64,000 nt of DNA from Parus major (Eukaryota; Chordata; Aves; Passeriformes; Paridae), in assembly GCF_001522545.3 (NCBI RefSeq), contig NC_031769.1, positions 133,808,616 through 133,872,615 on the forward strand, in the 5' to 3' direction. The notes under the pieces were generated by a model. The model worked only from the letters and a program-made list of their open reading frames with translations. It had not been told where the DNA came from and did not search any database. Each line of letters begins with the position of its first letter. The first letter of the stretch is position 1. Positions 58,391-64,000 of the stretch are shown in pieces. Both the position numbers and the translations under genes were made by a program.

Positions 58391-61300
58391 TTTTTTGCCA
58401 TTCATTCCCAGTCAGGCTCACTTTAGTTTTCAGTACAGTCAGCAGTCAGGATCCCCCTGTCACCCCAGAAATAGGATGGATTCTGTTCCCACATGTCTTG
58501 ATGGTATGATTTTTGTTTTTGCTAAAATGTTTTAATAAGCTAATGTCCCTGTGGCTAAATTGGAGCTTGTTATTGTGATGCAACTCCACACCAATGAATG
58601 ATAATGCCCTCTAAAAGTTTTGATAAGTGTCAGATACTGTCTAGAAATAACTGGTATCAATCAGGTAATTAGTGGATTGTCCCATCTTTCTTATGTTTTT
58701 CCACAGGCCTTCTGTGATATTGAGCTGAACAATTCCTCTATCAAAGATGACTGAAGAGCATCTGGCAGCTGTTTTCAGAATTTGTTCTTTTTAATTTACA
58801 TTCCAAGGTGGGATTAAGGTGGGAATCTGGAGTGTGAAAATATTTTTCCTTTGTTTTCAAGGTAAGTAGTTATGTATGTTTCAGATCAGACCTACAGATA
58901 AAAATAAAAAATCTGTTTTCATGGAACAAGATTACTTGACTTAGGCATTTTCAAGTAGCATATTGATGTTTTTTTAATAAATCAAGTTAATAGTAAGGAA
59001 GATTAGCCTTTTAGCTTTTCTCAAGTATGAAGATAATGCACCATCAGTCTGAGGCTTCTAATGAGTATAAAAGCTGTTGTTTATTTCTGAGCTTGTTACT
59101 TCAATCTTAGTCTTGTGATCCAGAATGAAGAGCAAACACATACTTGAACAGAAAATCCTAAGTCCATTTGTTTATAGTTCCTTTAGACAGGTAACTGTAA
59201 TTCAGGCTTGAGGCTTTAAGTATTTATTCTGAACTCAGGAGTTTAAACTATGACAAGAGTTGTGTAAGACTCATTTTTAACAAGTGAATATTTTAAAAGT
59301 GCTGACTGAAGTTAATGGAGCTGTCCATCAATTTTCTTCACTTTGGTCTTCCATGTAATTTTTAGGGAAGTATTTCTCAGACTGCAGATGACTGCTCATC
59401 CTGGCCTAAGATTTTCTCTCTTTTCTTTGGTTATTGAAAGAATGTAAGCAATTAACTCAGACTGTTTTTAGCCCTCTGATAGCTGAAAGCAGATGAATTC
59501 CATCCATTGCACCTGAAGATTCTGACATCTCAGCTACACACTTTGGGTTTGAAAACGGCAAATTGTGTTTGTTTTCTCAGGAATGATCCTTAATATTTAC
59601 AGGACTGGTAGGTGTGTATTTACTGACAAGCAAGTAGCATCATTCTCTGCACTGTTCTCTGTAACACTACTTTTTGGATTCTAAACACATCAGAGGTAAT
59701 GAAAATAATTGAATAGAAAGATAAATCAATAGTAATTACATTATAAATAATTATAAATACCATAGAGGATGGTAATAAATTTCATAGAAAAGATCATCAA
59801 CATGGTTCAGGAAAGCAAATCTCACAGGGACAACTTGGAACATCTGGTCAACTGGCTTTAGTAGTTTTTTCTATGTTTTTCATGCTGAGACTTTTTCTAA
59901 GTCCACATGCAAGGAGGTTAGGCTGCTGGCTGTGCTGTTTTAAAATTTCATCATTAGCATTCCTGAAGAGTTCATTTTCACTCACTAGAATGGATATGAT
60001 GACTTATCAGCAATACAGAATGGAGTCTCTGAAAATTTGAATCTCTTTCCATTTACTTTTGGCATAGGTAAAGCACAATGCATTTACACAGTTGCATTTC
60101 CCATGTGAGCACTGCGACTTGAGCCTGGTGGAGTTGTTTCTGACTAGCAAAAACTACATAGATAAATAGTACTTTATTTCAATGATGTTTACAAAAAGGG
60201 CAGAAATATAAGTTCAGAGGAAGCAGTGGGCATAGTCTCTTTCTTCTGTAAGGGTGGAGAGAAAAAATCAGGAGTTAAGAAAATATTCCCTAAGGAAGAT
60301 CCTACCATTTCTCAACCACATCCCCTTCTCTGCTCTTTCTCCTTATATTACTCTTTATCCTTCCCCCACTCTGTCTTTAACCATACATAGCTGCCTCTCT
60401 GTGCCAATTTCTGTGATTGGATAGAATGCAAAGCTGTGATTTTTCATTTTCATTTGTGATTTGTTCCTTTAGAACATGTCCCAAGTTCTAAAAGCACATT
60501 TTGTATCTTTCAAGCCTTTTAGGTCACTGAATGTATATTTTATTACTGCTGTTGAGAGTCTGCATCTCCAAGGGTACCAGCCAAAGGCTTCTAATCAAAC
60601 ATTCATGCCACCAAATGTTCTCTTTGACATAACACATTAACACAGAAATTTTGTGTTCTGAAAAAAAAATAAATTGATAAGAACATTTAAGAATTTTGAG
60701 GTTTTTAACTTTAGCAGGAGAAAAATACACATAAATGTTGAAAATTAACAAATGCGAGTTTCTTGCAGTTCAGTGGATGGCAGCACTGTACAAACAGTGT
60801 AGACATGATTCTTGGACTATTTGTACTCTTTTAACTACGTGTTCAGGGTAACCTTTCCATTTTTTCTTGGAACTACATTAACTAAACTCTATCTGACTTG
60901 ATTTGAAAATAAGAATTACATTTTTACAACCTGAATATTTTTTCACGTTTTTTCTCCCCAGATTTCTTACAATGTCGAATAAAATGCAGCACTTTCTTAG
61001 CAAAAAAACAGAATATCTTGTTCCTTACTCTCACTCCAATATGTTTCCAAAACACAGATTAAATTATTTTAGGCTCCCAGTGTGTGTCTTACTTGTTTTA
61101 TTGATTTAAATCACTTCATTCTATTCCTGGGAAACAGGGAAGGCAAGATTTAATGTCTAGAAATAAAAAGAAGTTGGTGAATTATTCTTAGCAATTAGAA
61201 TTGTTTCAAATTTGTACTGTTACACCAATAATTATGGGCAGACAGACAATATTAATACACTAGACTTCAGATTGATCCAGCCATAGGGAATTTATTGCCA

Positions 61301-64000
61301 GGATAAATAAAGAAGAGTAACAAAAGAGCACATGTGATACTTGGAATGAGTATAAGCTTTACTTGAGGGATCCACTATTGTATCTAAATTTGTTTTTATG
61401 TTTCTGTCTTACAGATCTAGGGTACTACAATAACAACCTTTGGAATAATGCAAAAGCTATACATTTTACCATTACATGTCTCTAACTGCATTTTACCTTT
61501 TCTAGACATCAGTGTTGGTATTTCAATTAACTTGGTCAAAAATCCCATATGGTGGGTTTTTTCTTCCCTTTTGCACACCTGCTTTGGAAGAGAGGGCAGC
61601 ACCTGAAAAGCTCTACTTGCATTAAATCTATCTGTTGCTATTTCAGGAAAAAAAAAGCCTAAAAATTTGAATGGATAGATCCTAAAGATCTTATTGGGCT
61701 ATAAGAACTACTAAATTTACAATTTTAAACCCATTCTATTTCTGTGTTATGCAATGATTACTCTGCATGTCATCATTTGGTGGTGTCCACAATATTTCTA
61801 CCATAACCCAGGTACCCAAACCTGTGATTGCTCTCTCTTGCACACCCTTTTGTCTGGCAGAACACTTTCACACACCCTGTGAAGAGTTTGGTGCTTAGTC
61901 AAATCAGAAGCCTCTGGGTCCAGCTTATGGGCATTTCACTTTAAATTTAATAATAATCCCTTTGGCTATTTTAAAATTCTCCAGGTTAAATTTAGTCATT
62001 TTCATATGCATTTTGATGACTTAGCCTTCATGATGAAATCTAAGGAAGTATTTCTGTGCCCAAAGCTAGACATATGCCAAAGCATCTAGGTGATTCAGTT
62101 TTGTAACTGAGCATATTCCTTTTTAATATATAGATTAGCATGGATTCAAGAATGAATTAAAAAGTAAACTTTAAAAGTCTCTGGAAACCTGGGATTTTAT
62201 AAATCAAGTCTGCAAGTCAATTTTTGCAAGGCATAGAGTAGCTATTATGTGTACCATTGGAGAGCAGGGTTTTTTCATTAGTTATATACAATTAATCATC
62301 TACACAGTCATCAATGGAGAGAGATTAGGCACTTCTAAACTTAAATTTGTCATTTCCTCAGGTGATTGTGTAGGAGAGATGGGGTGAGTTAGCTTTTACA
62401 GATTCCTATCTTGTGTTCTTCAGTTACAGTGGGGTCCTAAGTAAGTAGTTCAGTGTTAATCAAAGACTAATATCAGTTGAAATTTCAGTCTAGCACAAGG
62501 ATTTATTAGAATTGCTACACTGGAGGTGCCAGGGATTGTCTCTGGCACTGAGTTCAGCCGCTGTATTGTGGCTGGTATTTTTTACTATTTAATATATTTT
62601 TATTTGAAAATGCCGTGAAGTGATAAAACCCCAATGGTTAACACCTAGACACATGAAAGAACTTTATGGAGAGCTCTGTCTAGCCCTAACCTTATGCATC
62701 CTACTTCTGGATGTAATAAAATTATAGATTCCCTTCTGTAACATAATTACTGAAAAAGGTAAGAGATCTACTGGTGATATGAACACCATTTAATAACAGG
62801 TAACTAGTAAAGGAAGAGGGCAAAAATGGAAAAAAAGTAGAAATAAGAACAACCGACAAGAGAAGGGGATGCATTGTACTGCAAAACGAGGGCTGGTGCC
62901 AAGGACATAATCTATTGTACTCCCACATGCAAGTCTGCTGTGCTCTACTTCTCAAACTCACTTTCTTTTTTCTTTCTAGAGTAACTTTCAAGACAGTCTT
63001 TATACAATCATATTTTATTGAATCAGCTGCATCAAATGTGTTTTAGAAAGCTGCATGTATTCCTGCCTTATTTTAATTATTTAAGCCACAATGCATTATT
63101 TAGAGGTCTGTGTGTTCATTTGTTTTTAGTACAATCAATATATATGTGTCAAAGAAATGTCATTCTGATTTGGGTGCTTTTGAATAAGTAGTATTACATG
63201 TTGCTCTCAAAAAGAATGTTTAGAGTTTGTAACACTAGGTGTATTTCAAGAATCTATAAATGGCTCTTTCCTGTTTTATATGATAGCTTGATTTCACAGC
63301 ACTCAGGCAAATAAATCCTGTGCAATATAGCTGTATGATCTAACCTCTGGGCAGTGTAAATTTAACCTAAGTGTTGTTTATCTATCTTTTTAAAGCAGTG
63401 ACATGCATCCTCATGAATACAAACCAGGGTTTCTGTCCTTTTTGCTGGGTTTTACATGCTCTCTGAGCAGCTACCTGAATTTAGATACCAAAATGAGAAG
63501 GGACACTGCCATGGAGAAGGTCTTTGCATGCTCAGGAGGGAACTTTCCCTTCCTCTCAGTCTGATAGGGATTCTTTTCCTATCTTTACATGTTTTTATTT
63601 GTGTGCCAGTGGTAGTAATGGAGATCAAGTGGACCAAAAGCAATGATAAGGATTTCCAGGCTTAAAGCCTTTAGGGAGATTTCTGTTCCAGTGTGGCTGT
63701 GGTAAATGGGGAACCTTCGGTGAGTATGAGAGGAAAAGGGACTTTCTGGGCTGGTTGAACACACCAAAGATTTTGAAATTAGGAGAAAAAATGTGATGCT
63801 GGGAGGAGAGAGAGCAAAATCTCATTGGATGACTGATGGGATATAAGGGGTACTTGTGGTTGCCTTGACAACAAAGGCGTATTAACTTAGAGCAATATCA
63901 AACACTGCCCACTGTCCTTTCTTAAGAGGAAGGATCTAGACCTAAGGCAAGCTCTCCTACTGTTACATCCTCTTACAGGCATTGTTAGTCCTGCCCTGAA
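58391..64000. other. Gene-free AT-rich stretch to the window end
   Basis: AT-rich unique sequence with only 60-89 codon frames, none recognised. Poly-A runs of 8-9 nt occur at 60661-60669 and near 61650. No repeat family, RNA gene or regulatory structure is supported. Confidence 0.55.

Noticed and set aside
1..64000. tRNA, rRNA, snRNA or miRNA genes
   Set aside because: I looked for A/B-box-like words and stable precursor-like hairpins and found nothing that I could support.

Overview
This window looks like non-coding DNA from a bird genome, probably a neoavian or passerine species. It carries many short 5'-truncated copies of the avian LINE CR1 in both orientations. It also has ERVL-like and ERVK-like LTRs of the kind common in birds, few microsatellites, and no L1, Alu, MIR or B-type SINEs that I can recognise. 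Base composition is AT-rich except for a few sharp GC-rich islands. I cannot name the species, chromosome or locus from sequence alone.

Layout. 1-560 is AT-rich and featureless. 620-1520 is a CpG island with hairpins, an E-box, an Sp1-type GC box and a hexanucleotide repeat; it could be an orphan promoter or first exon. From about 1600 onward I find no certain protein-coding gene: the predicted ORFs are short (60-252 codons) and the longer ones lie in repeats or in the CpG island. The best coding candidate is a 124-nt cysteine-rich exon-like segment at 7587-7710 with good splice signals. An old CR1/L3-type LINE relic lies at 13340-14110. CR1 fragments recur at 1640, 15890, 17548, 22790, 25295, 30795, 32250, 33925, 35020, 36965, 38660 and 51285. 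A GC-rich 20-bp minisatellite at 25526-25853 contains the single N of the window. LTR elements lie at 29515-30539, at 35390-35747 (nested in a CR1), at 40048-41604, and less certainly at 41900-42055 and 42470-43412. A decayed ERVL-like pol relic on the minus strand is suspected at 57700-58390. The remainder is AT-rich unique sequence with scattered perfect palindromes.

Genes do not cooperate here in any way I can see. The window reads as a gene desert or a very large intron/intergenic region. The most useful observations are: (1) the N in the minisatellite is flanked by two identical 77-bp copies, which points to an unmerged contig overlap; (2) two perfect hairpins abut exactly at 52664-52720; (3) a 22-bp perfect palindrome with T-box/NK-like half-sites lies at 55187-55208; (4) a 34-bp module with an RFX X-box-like core occurs twice, 24 kb apart; (5) a solo LTR with 6-bp near-identical flanks is inserted in a CR1; (6) the cysteine-rich exon candidate. 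I did not find evidence for a new multi-gene system.
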